Shown piece by piece: positions 48,001 to 59,844 of a DNA stretch of 64,000 nt. Both the position numbers and the translations under genes were made by a program. The DNA is from Acanthopleura granulata (Eukaryota > Mollusca > Polyplacophora > Chitonida > Chitonidae), in assembly GCA_016165875.1 (NCBI GenBank), contig JABBOT010000005.1, positions 23,876,627-23,940,626 on the forward strand, read 5' to 3'. Under the pieces are notes generated by a model. That model searched no databases. It had not been told where the DNA came from and worked only from the letters and a program-made list of their open reading frames with translations. Within the stretch, counting starts at the first letter, position 1. Every line of letters begins with the position of its first letter.

Positions 48001-51000
48001 CTATGAGAATTATTTCTCTAGACCCTACAGTTCTCCAAGAAAATTTTTACACATTTTCAGCAGTAGTTGAGGTTGACGAATTAGTAAACATGGATTATAT
48101 GAAGCTATTTTAATTTATTTGATTGGTGCTTTATGCTGTGCTCAAGAATATTTCACTTATACGATGGCGGCCAGCATTATGTTGAGAGGAAACCAAACAG
48201 AGTCCGGCGGAAACCCACGGTCATCTGCAGGTTGCTAGCAGACATTCCTACGTACAACCAAAGAGGAAGCCAGCATTAGGTGAACTTGGAAGCTATTCTA
48301 ATGACACATGGATAATGCTATAGTATGCAGACACAGAACAGCGAGAGGAAACCTTGCTTTGTCATGTTTGTGGAACTGGCTGCAAATTCCTCACACCAAT
48401 TGCATGTATAAACAACAAAAGACCTGGACAAGTTTTCCAGGATAAATCGCTGCAGTGCAAAAGCAATGGTAATAGGCCCCCCTTTTACACAGTTGATGTA
48501 ATAGACCTTTCCGAGCTGTCAATCAAGAATGTGCATTTGACCAATCAAAATCAATATTGTTGCAAGTAGATCAACCGGATATCCCACATATTGGTTAAGT
48601 CCGGCGCAGACGTGAGCTATGTGCTTAAAAGAAAAGAACACATTTATACAACCTATACCTTAAAAGAAAGAATTTACTCATGGTTAAATAAAAAAGCTCA
48701 ATTTTCTGGCAGAAGTGCTTGTTATTTGAGTACTTTATAGTTAAACGTCCAAGACTGAGAAGCCTTTATAGGTTGCCATTTTAATAGATTGTTTACGTCA
48801 TCGTGCTTAGCTTTGCAAAGTAGCTCTTCTGTCTTTGAAGGTAAAAAAAATCATGTAGATAATGGAGGGCTTCAGTGGGGACCCCAGCTCTAGTTCTGAT
48901 AATAGTGAATGTAATTCTGGCTTACAGGGCTATGAGTTTGAGTCGCACAGGAGTGAGGCTGAGGGCAGTAGTTCGACCAACCACGTATAAAGCTCAAGTG
49001 AGTGGGAATCGAGATTTCTGCCTTCAGGACATCACAATTCAGATACATTTTGGCAGCCTACAGCCACGCATGTAAGCATGATGTGGCCCTCTAGTACATC
49101 TCGAACTCTTCCGTTTTAGAGTTTTCTTTAACAGAACTTAAAATCCACGATCATCACAATGTACGAACATATTTAGCTGAGACTGGAAATGTAGGTTAAT
49201 TAAATGGAAGGAGTAAAGCCTTAAGCAAAGTGATGCCACAATGAATGTTCAAGAGGAGGAAAGGAGGATTTTCATTGGACAAGCCCAAAACATGGCAGGA
49301 CTTTAATTGTGCCCTGAATGGGTGAATTTTGTAAAAAATGACGATGTTTAAAACAGTTCGTCTCTTTTACGAAACATTTAAAGAATGTAGAAAATATAGT
49401 ATTCCACGCAGTTTGTATAGCTCTTTAATTTACGGTCCAAATTGTATAAACATGTTCTTTTCTTTTAAGAAAAATTCATTCAAGACGCGCCTGCACATTC
49501 ACGGCTCCTTTTGTGACAGAAATTATCAAACACGTTAGCTCTTTGGCATAGCGTCAGGAAGGCAAAACCTTAAAGAAAAGTTACCCGCCGAGTTATGTGC
49601 TTATGGCAAGTGTCATGAATGAATTCTTCCTAAGCACATAGCTCTTGTCTTCCCCGGACTTTACAAAATGTTCAATCTTTCTGTGACGTCATGATGTCAC
49701 AACTGCTTTAACCGGGAATGGAATGAAAATTAACTTTTTCACCAGAGGGGCTGGTGGGACATCACCATGTGACAGATCTATCCATTTGTTCTGTACTTCG
49801 TGCGACACTCCAGAGTACTTCATATATAATGAAGGTGATCCACTTTACAAGAGGAGTAACCCAGTTGCGAAGGAACCTAAAAGGCCTCCTCACATTCAGC
49901 TGCAGACGAAGGAGAGTTGGGATCTAATTCACATTCTCATTGGTCATGGGCTAATGGTTTGAAATAAGGCTGGCTGATTACATATCAGTACAGGTATCCT
50001 GTTTATTCAGGACTTATTTAGCCCTGTAAAAGATATGATTGTCTTAATGCAACATTTGGAAAAATGCGATCTTGACATATATAATACAGATCGGCAATAC
50101 TCAGTACAATTCAAATAAATTACTTCCCACAGATGTGGAAGACTACATCAACTTCCCAAGTATATTGTTAAATATGCGCTTGTCATCTTTTAGAGTTAAT
50201 ACATTACTCACCTCCATGAGAGAACATGGTATGGCCATCTTTACTGAATGCTGCAGCCTCGACACTTCCATTCATCTTGAGGCTGTGAATCCATTCTTTT
50301 GACTGTAACAAAAGACAAAAAGGTTAAATCTTTGATCGGTTTTGAGCCAGTGAGCTTTGAGATCAACTGGAACTAGATTGTGAAGATGGACATAAAGGTG
50401 ATGTTTTACAACTCAACACAGAGGGCAATCTGCACATGGCTATGGTTTCTGCCTGGATTTCTCCAATATAATATTAATGCTCGTCGCCATTATACATGTG
50501 AAATATTCTTAAGTATGGCGTAAAACACCAATCAAAATAAATAAATAAATCAATGCAGATGGCTAAAATGCAATACAAATAGGAAATCTGAAAAATCCTT
50601 GATCACTGTACAAATGATATGACTGCTGTCAATTCTCCTCACATTTTTGCCTGTGTAAGGTTGAGAAAAAAAATTATATTTAAACATGCATGTTCATGGG
50701 CACAAGTGGTGTGTTATAGCAGTAAATTCACCATTAAATAATACAAAAACAACTCTGAACCCTTGCACTTGGTATACATTCCACAATGCTCCTCACCTTG
50801 GCTGACAGCACATGCAGATGACCATACTTCCCAAGGAACACTAAGTAACGTCCATCTGGTGAAACTATAAACTTCTTCATGGCATTTTCCTCTAAACCTA
50901 TTGATTACAAAGACAAGTTTTTAGTTCAACAAAACTGACAGGTGTATTTGCGTGTAACTTTTATATTTTCTCCCTTTTTCGTTATTATTTGGTTTTCATT

Positions 51001-54000
51001 ACAATGTATTAAAGCCCATTCATAGAGATCCAACATTTTTATGTAAAACCAGTCAGCCTCAGTCTGAACAAGTCAAAATGTCCACCTGAATATCAACATG
51101 CCAGACTGGTCTGCCTTGGTATGAACATATCAGACCAGTCAGCCTCACTGCAACTATATCAGACAAGTCAGCCTCACTGCAAACATATCAGGCAAGTCAG
51201 CCTCACTGCAAACATATCAGACCAGTCAGCCTCAGTAAACACATATCAAACCAGTCAGCCTCACTGCAAACATATCAGACCAGTCAGCCTCAGTAAACAC
51301 ATATCAAACCAGTCAGCCTCACTGCAAACATATCAGACCAGTCAGCCTCAGTAAACACATATCAAACCAGTCAGCCTCACTGCAAACATATCAGACCAGT
51401 CAGCCTCAGTAAACACATATCAAACCAGTCAGCCTCACTGCAAACATATCAGACCAGTCAGCCTCAGTAAACACATATCAAACCAGTCAGCCTCACTGCA
51501 AACATATCAGACCAGTCAGCCTCACTGCAAACATATCAGAGCAGTCAGCCTCAGTAAACACATATCAAACCAGTCAGCCTCACTGCAAACATATCAGACC
51601 AGTCAGCCTCAGTAAACACATATCAAACCAGTCAGCCTCACTGCAAACATATCAGACCAGTCAGCCTCAGTAAACACATATCAAACCAGTCAACTTCACA
51701 GTAAACATATCAAACCAGTCTACATGTACATATCAACGTACCCATCATGTCTGCCTTAGTATGAACATCACAAGACTTTCAAAGCTAAAAACTGTTTGCC
51801 TCAATATAAATCCTGAGAACCCGCGCCTGACATTTTTGTTGATATTGCAGATATCATATGGTATTGAACCATAGACAATATGAGTCTTACCATTGTTTAC
51901 AGAGGTATGTTTTCAAAACAATGTTAGGCTCTTATTTCAGGCTTGCAGCATGAACAGTCAGCCTTAGTAGCTAACCAATCTCACCTTTGATCTTTGGCAC
52001 CCTTACTATTTTGCCCGCTATCATGTCATAGTAGTGAAAACTACTGTGTTTGGACCCCATAATGACCTCCTCCCCGTTGGCACTGAAGTGAGCACACAGG
52101 ATGGGGTAGTTGTCTACGAACACACTCTGGATTTTAGGGTTGTGTTTTCCATCTACCTACAATGAGCCAAGAAATTTCATCTGTTCACATGTTTAAACTA
52201 GCCAATGGTCAAGAAGTATACATGTATATACAGTAAAAGAAAATGACAATGATTTAATTAATGCAAATCAATTCCAAAACAAGTTTTTAACTCTTCTAGA
52301 ACTCGGTTCTTTTCAAAGTATGAAATTGTGCGTGTAGTTTGTCTGGTCTTGTCAGATTTAATCACGAAACATTGCTTAAGGCAGTGGAGAAATACAACGT
52401 AAAGAACGAAAATAATGCTTTATAATGTAACCAACATGACTGTATACAGCAAGATTCAATTCACACAGCAGTAAACTAGAAAAGGCCTCCTGGTACGCAT
52501 AGAGACTGAAAATATACCTTATGAGCATCCTGATGATAAGCAGCAATTAAATCAACAACTGCTCGATTTACATACTCTCACACTCTTACTGTTCACTGGG
52601 TTTTGATGCTAATAAAAAGTCAACGAAGTTTGCATGGCAGGTTGTGAATTTAAACACAGAGCTATCAAGTCTGTCCTATGATTCCTGGATTCCCACATGC
52701 AGGAATTTTCGTAAAAAAGATAACTCACACACCTGGAATAGACTAAGAGTGTTGTTTGTTCCGGCCGTAAGGATTACCTGGGCAGAGGGGTGAAATTCCA
52801 CTGACATCAGTTTACCCTGCAAAGGACAGGAGATGCAAGGCTGAAGAAGCAATATGACCTAAAAGTTTTACTGTTTGTTAATGCAGAGGTTTCCAATTAC
52901 ACACAGCCTCTTCAAATCTGGACGCTTTCAAGGGATCTAACTGCTTTAAGTTTGGAACCAGAGTCTCTTATGACACAGTAAGTACACTGGTTGGGACAAA
53001 ATCATCACAAAGTCGTTTACAAAATTATGTATAACGGACAACGGACAATCAAAATTGTACATCAATACTATGAAATATGTATCTTGATCACTTGTACCAA
53101 ATTTTGTTGAAACTGGACAAAAACTGTAACAGTAACTACAGTCAAACCTTCCGTATGTGGCTAGTTAAGGGAAAAGTAAAAAAGTGGCCACATATGACAG
53201 GTGGACACATAAAACAGGTTGAGTAAAATACCAAGTCAAGACATATCTGAATGAGTTCCAAATAACATACATGTATATGTATTTACTTCATACATAAGAG
53301 TCTTCAAGCACTAAGGCTGACTCATAGTAACATAACAAGTGGCAGTGATATAGCAAAATGCATATTGTGCATTTGGGGAAAAAGCATAAAAAAAAAATAA
53401 CACACATGAATATATATAAACAGCACATTTGTAGATGACTGAAGCAATCATAAACAAGTCTGTATATGCACACGATGTGGCAAAATAAAGAACTGAATCA
53501 ATGAAAAACGTCACTTATTGTGGTCTGTGGTGGTCTTGACACCATAGCCATGGAATTGACTTTATCCTGTAATCCCATTATGAGGTTCAGCATATCCATT
53601 TGTCCTTGCTGTACAGAGAACATCTTTAACTTTGTGAGGTACACTTGAGCATCTACAACGGAACAAGTCTCTGCTGCAGGTGTGATCTCGTCATCCTCTT
53701 CATCATCATTGTCACTGCACATGCTAGCTGTGTTATGGCTGAGAAATTCTGTGGCAGGACTGTTCCAATCACGAATTTTAGTGTCATAAGTGTGCACATT
53801 AACGTCTATATCCGCTAGTTCTCCAAAGGCGCAGCCAAAGAGATCATGGGCTAGCTTCATGAGAGCCAGAGGAACATCGTCGTTGTTGTTGTTGTCATCC
53901 TCTGATGTTGATGCATTTTCGTCAACGCGAAACCCACATTAACTGAAACACTTCTGAACTGTGGACTTGTCCACTTCCTTTCAGGCCCTTGCTATTCAGT

Positions 54001-57000
54001 ACATAGCATCAAGATTCGAAACTGAATTCAATAAGCCTGTACCGTTTGAAAGCTCATCATTATCCATAGCATTCAGCATGTACCAGAGTTGTCAGCGACG
54101 GAACTTCACTTCTGTGGCTTGGTCCATTGCCTGAGGCTTGCTGGTGTGTTTGCTGGCAAAAACATCAGCTTGACGTTCTGCAAATTCAGCTGTGGATGAG
54201 AGGGGGCATTGTCAAGACACAGCAGCACGTGTCTACCTTCCTTTTTCATCTGCCGATCAAAGTCCAAGGCCTATTCTTAAAAAACGCTGAGGTCATCCAG
54301 GCTTCTTTGTTGTACTGGTAATTCACCAGGAGCGTGTTGATATCCAACTGGCGGAAACAGTGGGGGCGCTTAGCCCTGCCAATCACAAGGGGTTTCAACT
54401 TGTCCCCCACCATGCTGGCACATAAGGCCACGGTAACCCGCTGTTTAAAGCGTTTTCCACCAGCGACGTGATCCCCTTTCAAATAAAAGGTACTCCTTGT
54501 GGTATTACGGAAAAACAAGCCTGTCTCATCCATACTGAAAATGTTCTCGGGCTTGTAGTCCTTGCAGAGCTCAGGCAATTTGGTTTCCAGTCGTCCACTG
54601 TGGCGTTGTTCACATCCCCCTTCTCATCTTGCAGAACACTAAGTTGTGTCTGTGCAGAAAACTCTGTACCCATCCATTCGAAGCCTTGAAGTTGCTATTG
54701 TCCAGCTCACCAGCAAATTTCAAGGCTTTTTCTTGCAGCAGTGGCCCTGTGACATTCACACGTCTGCACTGGGCATCCTGAAACCCTTCCCAGCATAGCT
54801 GATTGATGCCTCCATTCCCTGTCACCCTGCTTTGTCTTTTTCGGTCGGCTGACATGTTTGAGGTGTAATTCTTAATGATGTCGTTTTTTTTTTTGCACCT
54901 GGGTTTTTCCAACGCAAAGTTCTTCAACCATTTTCCTTGTGCTTTTCTTCTGTTTCTCACCAAGTTCAATCACTTACATGCGTTGTTCAAGCGTTAGAAC
55001 TTTGTTGCGGACAAAAACCTGCCATATTCCGTGAAAAGAATATGCCCTTCGATGATTATGACAGTGTGATTGGTCATTAAAACAATAAACCTTGCAGCTA
55101 TTGGCTAATAAAGAAGCTAACTGATTGGTCAATGAAAAGCAGCAGTTAACAAGACTGCAAATTTTCAATCCCTTTAAAAGCTGTCGAAGTTTGTAATTGC
55201 CATTTTGAATTTTTCCAAGCGCTCGATCGTCGGCTGACTGCTGATGGATCAAGTCTTCTGGACGCATGAAAGAGGTTCATATTGGATCTTTGTTGTGAAA
55301 TATGGTGACTGCTGGACGCATTGGACAGGTGCCTGCATATTACATGTCATTTAACATGGAAAATCACTACGTCAAGGCAACCTGTGGCCGTTTAGAGCAG
55401 ATGGACGTTGCTTACAGGTGGTTGCTTACAGGATTAACTGTCGTACCATTTTGAAAGAAATGCTAACATATACTGGATGAACAAGCAGAAACACAGAAAT
55501 CTGATCATCGGATGGAAAATTGATACAACAATTTATGTATCTTGATGTAGTCTACATCAAGATGTTGTCTGCAGGACAAAACTTGTCCTGCAGTCCTGCT
55601 ACAAACCAAGTCCGTCAAAAACTGCAGGAGGAGTAGTGTTTCGAAAGATACATTTGTGTTAACAGGTACTGGATAAACAGAAGGACAGATGGAGAATCAC
55701 TGAAATGGAAAATCAATACTATGAATTATGTATCTTGATGTACTCAACATTTTGACAAAGTTTCATTGAAATGAAACAAAAATTGTACGAGGAACAGCGT
55801 TTTCAAAGATACATGTATGTCAACATGTACTGGATAAACAGAAAGACCGACTAACAATTGATCATCGGAATGAAAAAAAGCGATACTACATATTATGTAT
55901 CTTGATGTAGTCTACACTTCAACATAGTTTCATTGAAATCGGACAAGTACTGTAGGAAGAGTAGCGTTTGAAAATGTTAACATATTCAGTATAAACAGAC
56001 ACACAGATGGACAACAGATCATCAAAACAGAAAACTGATATCACCAATTATGTATTTTGATGTTGACTACACTTGACTAGCTTTTTGTTGAAATCCAACA
56101 AGAACTGTTGGAGGCGTAGTGTTTGGAAGGAAAAGTTAGCAGCTGCTGGACAGACAGACAGATGAACCGATGCCGGATAACTTGCTAATACATAACCTTT
56201 TCTGGTCTTTGACCAGTCCTGCTAAAAACGGGATGTCTGAATTGCTGGAGCTGTCTTCCTCTAAGCTAGTACAGCTCAATGTCAAGTAAGTGCAACAGAC
56301 ATTCTTCCAGGCAGTCATTGCATTATACAAACCATCGAAATCTATTTACGATGTCTTTCATTTTGTACAGCTGCCCTGTATTGAAGGGATGCAGAATCGT
56401 AACTGATTGGTTGGTGTGTGAGGCCTCCTAGTAGAGGCCATGACCTGCATAAGTTGTATTTTAGGTATGGAACAAACATTCAAGTGATCAATGTTGCAGG
56501 CTTTAACCCATGCAATTGCACCCAAGCCAATTAGCATCGACTCTTCCTTTGAGTGTATTCCTTCAAGGGAATACTATCCAATTTACATAAATTCATATAC
56601 CAATACAATAAATTCATCTTTACACTGATATATAAATATATAATCCAACCAATAAACAAAACAGGCAAAACTAAATTCAAACATTCCATTTACCTGAAAT
56701 GAAGAGTCTTGATCAATCTACCGACTGAAATATCAACTTACACCTTGAGGACTATCCCTGTTGGCATCAGTACATCTTTTAATTTCCAAAATGGATTTGG
56801 GTAAGCTGTCTGATTGGACAATGTAGTTCCCGGTTGATGTTGTTAACTGTTCAACATCACTGTCCTCTGAAAGTAACAAACAAATTTTATCAATATCAAG
56901 ATAATTCATATTGTCAAATTTTTCCAACATAAACTGTTCCTTATTTTGAGACTTACTTTCTCTGACTATTAATGCAAGTAAGATCTGTAAGTCACTGAAT

Positions 57001-59703
57001 TATAATGTTTCACAAAAAAAAATGATTATAGTAAAATAGTAGTGGGTGAAATTTCATTCACTGCTTGGCACTGGTGGTGATCTGTATGTGGGCCAGATCA
57101 AGGAACTTTTTGTTTCCAGCAATGACCTTTGATTGAGATATTCTGTTCTCATGGTGACGAAGAATAAGTTACATCATTGTGACGTCTCTACCTCACTCAC
57201 CATCCGAGAGGTCTTCTTTCTTTCCCAGTTTTGCCCATGATGGTCTCCCAGATACTCTGTCAAATCTATCAAATTAAGATATCTTTTATTCGATAAGACA
57301 TTTAAGAAAGACAATTTTCATATTCCTCATGTAATCTTCAGCAATAAACCATATATAACACACATGTATCTTACGAATTTTCTTTATCAAAGTCACAAAA
57401 ATGTTTCAAATATGATCAAAATAAGTCTCAAGACACCAACAGCCATTCTTATCGTTTTCCTTTGGGTATTGTTAATTCGGTTCTAGAAACACTTCTCAAG
57501 CTTTCCTGTGTTTGAGAGGTCACAGCCAAAAGCACTTGTTCAGCACATTTGATCACTCAGTGACTCACCTCTGCACAAGACACTAGGATGAGTACACTGG
57601 GCTATTTGAAGAAGTTTTCATACTGTACATGATGATGAATCTACTTACTGACTTTTCAACCGCTCTGTGTACTGTTCAACACTGACTTGTTTCTCCTCGC
57701 CTCGCCGAAGTTTGCTGTACTTTTTGCTCCCAGTAAACAGCACCCTGTTCAACATGAAGACCAGTTTGACAGTCCCTTCAAAGACGAGAGAATCTACTTG
57801 ATGTACCCTTTCTTTTTGTGTTTCTTGTATGACTGGGCATGAAACTGAACATTTGACCTAACTTCATTTCCAGCTCATTCGTTAGCATACAGAAGCATTA
57901 CATGTATCCTCATTTTTCTAATTTTTGGGACACCTTGTCCACCTTGTTTTAGCTAACACACATGTGATTGTACCTGCAACAGGAATACAAAGTTTCTTTT
58001 TTCTCTCTGGTGGTTAGATCATCCCTGATCTCATGACCAATATTTCCATATCTTTAAAAAAACCTGGGCAGAAATATAATATTTTGTTTTCAGAATGTCC
58101 CAATAATTAGAAGAATTAGGTTATACAGTATACTTTGGAATGTATTTGCTCTACCACAAATTACGTTGGTAAGCTTAGCTCTGTTTTCTGATTGCGATAT
58201 TATCTGGCACATTTCCTTGCTTCTGATTGTCATCCAATAGCAATGATGAACTAAAATCCTCCCACAATATCACAATACATGTATCTGCTATCAGCTTCAT
58301 CATCTTCCCACGCCGGTTTCCTTCCCACAATATCACAATACATGTACCTGCTATCAGCTTCATCATCTTCCCACGCCGGTTTCCTACCCTCTTCTTCATC
58401 ATACAAGTTGACAGAGGCCTTCGTCTCCTTTCTTGACTTGGTCTCTTCCTGTGTCATACATACATATTTTGTCATAGTAATGCATTTATTCAACTGATCG
58501 CTGTTACCACCATACTGAATAATTTACGCCAATTTATCTCATATCCTAGTATATGACAGCGGTTAATTTTATGGATGGAGGAAACTGGACTGACCAGGGT
58601 AAAACACCAACCTTTCGCATGTTACTGACAAACCTCCTAACTCTCTGGTAATATGTACATGTATGTACATGTATGTATGCTTGGGTTTTTACATTGTATT
58701 CAGCAATTTTTCAATTATATGACAAGTAGTCCTTAGAATGTATATAAACTGTGTCTTCCTGTGGCAAGGTAAGTCCATGTCACCAAAGTGCTGCTGCCAT
58801 TGGAACATCATGCCAAAGACACCAGACATGACATCCCACCCAGTTACATTATACTGATGCCTGGCTAACCACTTCTGTTTACTTGCTCTAATCTCTTTGT
58901 GCTGAGATAAAGCGAGGCTGCAAGTAACATTTTTCACATCTTTGGTATGACCCAACTCAGACTGATCCCGGATCTCCCAATGAACCTCGGGTTATAATCT
59001 TGATACTGATATTGGTGAAAGACTAGTGATGCTGAACAAGTGTTAGACTACAGAAACTGCCAAATGAGCAGTGTACAGCATTTAAATAACATGTTATGTA
59101 GTAATATATGTTTCCAGGGAGGAGTTTTATACAAGTTCAGGCTCATGTTTGGTTTGTTTCGCTGGGCCGGTCTGAAAGTCTGATCGCATTGCCACATGGT
59201 TGAGTTGAGCACAGATCTCAAACATGAAATTTGAGCATCTGCGTAATTTCTAAGGCAAATTTCAACATCTGAGTTGTCTCGGACTAATCATGACAATGCT
59301 GGCAACCGTCAGAGAAGTTAAATATTTTTAAGTGCCCTACGACGTAGAACATTGTTTTCGGCAGTAGTAAGGATGAGGAGGAGGCAGGAGTAAGGATGCG
59401 ACGAACAATAGCTCAACCTATTCTTTACAAATTCCTCGTTTTCTACTGTACAGTGTTTTATGTCTCATAGACAGTCCAAACTACTGTCCGCCAAGTCACC
59501 TGTGATTCTGCCCGGGACAACTGCTCCACGATGTCTGCCTCACCCCCCAACACAAGTCTCTCTAACACCTCTCCAGCTCTCTTCTCTTCCACATTTCCTA
59601 ATGTCTCCGGCAAACTCGCCGTGTGCTGAGCTTTGACATTTTTCCTGCCTGAGCTTTCGTCTTTCGTGTCATTATTACTTCGCTTCAGTGCCCTTCGAAA
59701 CAT
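45063..59703 (-). CDS. UTP18: UTP18 small-subunit processome WD40 protein, 13 exons
   Basis: Exons in transcript order: 59703-59500, 58448-58348, 57744-57649, 57256-57201, 56866-56742, 52816-52733, 52156-51985, 50897-50797, 50302-50212, 47761-47638, 46705-46531, 46216-46074, 45087-45063. Phases agree at every junction and the total is 1497 bases (498 residues plus stop); human UTP18 is somewhat longer (about 556). Matches to the family run the whole length: a charged N-terminal region (DEEEGRKPAWEDDEADSR), VEFHPSAQVILTAGTNNTLS, GKHNPKIQSVFVDNYPI, ANGEEVIMGSKHSSFHYYD, GQVYLWDMNTRDCVHRFVDD, NPRPLKAIMNLTT and the C-terminal HYGNY. UTP18 is a UTP-B subunit of the nucleolar U3 snoRNP/SSU processome needed for 18S pre-rRNA processing. 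The start at 59703 is preferred; an in-frame upstream ATG at 59760 exists. Donor choice after 56742 (GTAAGT) is fixed by phase. Confidence 0.93.
46790..46945 (+). mobile_element. Short MITE-like element
   Basis: About 150 bp whose left half matches 48503-48595 ('gacctttccgagctgtcaa') and right half matches 49708-49790 ('gggaatggaatgaaaa', 'gatgggacatca'). It looks like an internal-deletion derivative of the longer element at 48.5-49.8 kb. Weak terminal inverted repeat: TGGACCTTTC against the minus-strand TGGATAGATC end. Confidence 0.6.
46947..47180 (-). repeat. tRNA-derived SINE copy with clear A and B boxes
   Basis: Minus-strand head 'tggctcagttggctgaagca' carries an A-box match. About 45 bases on, 'gtgttcaaatcc' is a good B box. 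The rest matches the SINE core in degraded form ('gtgtttaatgccatacttac'). This copy gives the best evidence that the family derives from a tRNA. Confidence 0.75.
47770..47852. repeat. Short tandem repeat, ~22 bp, beside a UTP18 exon
   Basis: About four units of 'agacagacaatacatgtagc' lie next to the acceptor of the exon starting at 47761. They sit in the intron on the minus strand. Confidence 0.75.
48110..48300 (-). repeat. Truncated SINE copy
   Basis: Starts with 'tttatttgattggtgctt' and 'caagaatatttcacttatac', runs through 'gatggcggccagcattatg' and stops after 'gaggaagccagcatta', lacking the tRNA head. Confidence 0.7.
48500..49792 (+). mobile_element. Long non-autonomous DNA transposon, relative of the 46.8 kb MITE
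   Basis: Ends match the two halves of the short element at 46790-46945. Terminal sequences TAGACCTTTC (left) and TAGATCTGTC (right, minus strand) agree at 8 of 10 positions. Subterminal inverted repeats are clearer: 'aagtccggcgcagacgtg' plus 'agctatgtgctta' near 48597-48630 and the reverse complement near 49627-49668. The interior has no long open frame; a region at 48865-49075 reads like the N terminus of a transposon protein (GYEFE, then acidic Ser-rich sequence), but the superfamily is not identified. It lies in an intron of UTP18. Confidence 0.6.
50460..50560 (+). repeat. SINE fragment, opposite orientation
   Basis: Contains 'ttcttaagtatggcgtaaaa' followed by 'caccaatcaaaataaataaa', the reverse of the SINE 3' part, with a short core remnant. 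UTP18 intron. Confidence 0.55.
51100..51720. repeat. Minisatellite, 29-bp units in a 58-bp higher-order repeat
   Basis: Two 29-bp variants alternate: one with 'atatcagaccagtcagcctc' and one with 'atatcaaaccagtcagcctc', each followed by 'actgcaaac' or 'agtaaacac'. The 58-bp pair starts at 51241, 51299, 51357 and onward with almost no mismatch, so the array was recently homogenised. UTP18 intron, outside all exons. Confidence 0.92.
53137..55450 (-). mobile_element. pogo/Tigger DNA transposon, dead copy
   Basis: Ends resemble each other: CAGTCAAACCTTCC on the left and CAGTTAATCCTGTA on the minus strand at the right. The left end is preceded by TA, the pogo target. It encloses a broken DDE transposase on the minus strand and lies within intron 5 of UTP18, inserted in an older tandem repeat. 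Confidence 0.7.
53498..55010 (-). pseudogene. Tigger/CENP-B-like transposase, broken
   Basis: Read on the minus strand. A psq-type helix-turn-helix (LTLEQRM, stop, VIELGEKQKKSTRKMVEELC) starts near 54995. The CENP-B HTH region follows (54840-54620: FKASNGWVQSFLHRHNLVF). The DDE_1 core begins near 54578 (ENIFSMDETGLFFRN, the first catalytic Asp) with VTVALCASMVGDKLKPLVIG, and continues to about 54246. The remaining core around 54240-53940 is frameshifted; a C-terminal block is open at 53860-53498. The stop in the HTH and at least three frame breaks make it inactive. Family known to use TA target sites. Confidence 0.8.
58255..58384 (-). repeat. UTP18: 63-bp duplication spanning a UTP18 splice donor
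   Basis: Two near-identical 63-bp copies (starts 58261 and 58324 for the same 'cccacaatatcacaatacat'). The copy nearer the exon has donor AGCAG|GTACAT after base 58348. In the second copy the same place reads AGCAGATACAT, so the GT has become AT. The duplication is a multiple of three and the frame stays open across it. Confidence 0.85.
58735..58990. repeat. Dispersed repeat family C, copy 2
   Basis: About 250 bp matching 18690-18950, with shared 'cttcctgtggcaaggtaagt' and 'catcccacccagttacatta' and the end 'gatcccggatctccc'. First intron of UTP18. Confidence 0.6.
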
Positions 59704-59844
59704 TCTGAACCGTTTAAATATTTCATCTATCAATCGGTAACACAGTATTTTTAACAGCAACTTTCACGTGTTGATTTCAGTTTACGGCACACCGGAAGTG
59801 AAGATACTGAAACTCGTACAAGACTCGTACCTTGTCCCGTGAAA

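Larger units (their letters stand above)
53028..56175. repeat. Degenerate ~150-190 bp tandem repeat, interrupted by a transposon
   Basis: Units contain 'atgtatcttgatgtag' followed by 'ttcattgaaatcggacaa', 'gtttgaaag' and 'actggataaacagaa'. Starts are near 53080, 55533, 55725, 55893 and 56046. The 53.03-53.14 kb unit is separated from the rest by the pogo/Tigger element, so the array predates that insertion. Confidence 0.7.

Noticed and set aside
51100..51720. Repetitive 77-codon open frame (Ser/Gln/Thr-rich)
   Set aside because: Produced by the 29-bp repeat, lies in an intron, and no start context or flanking exon fits.
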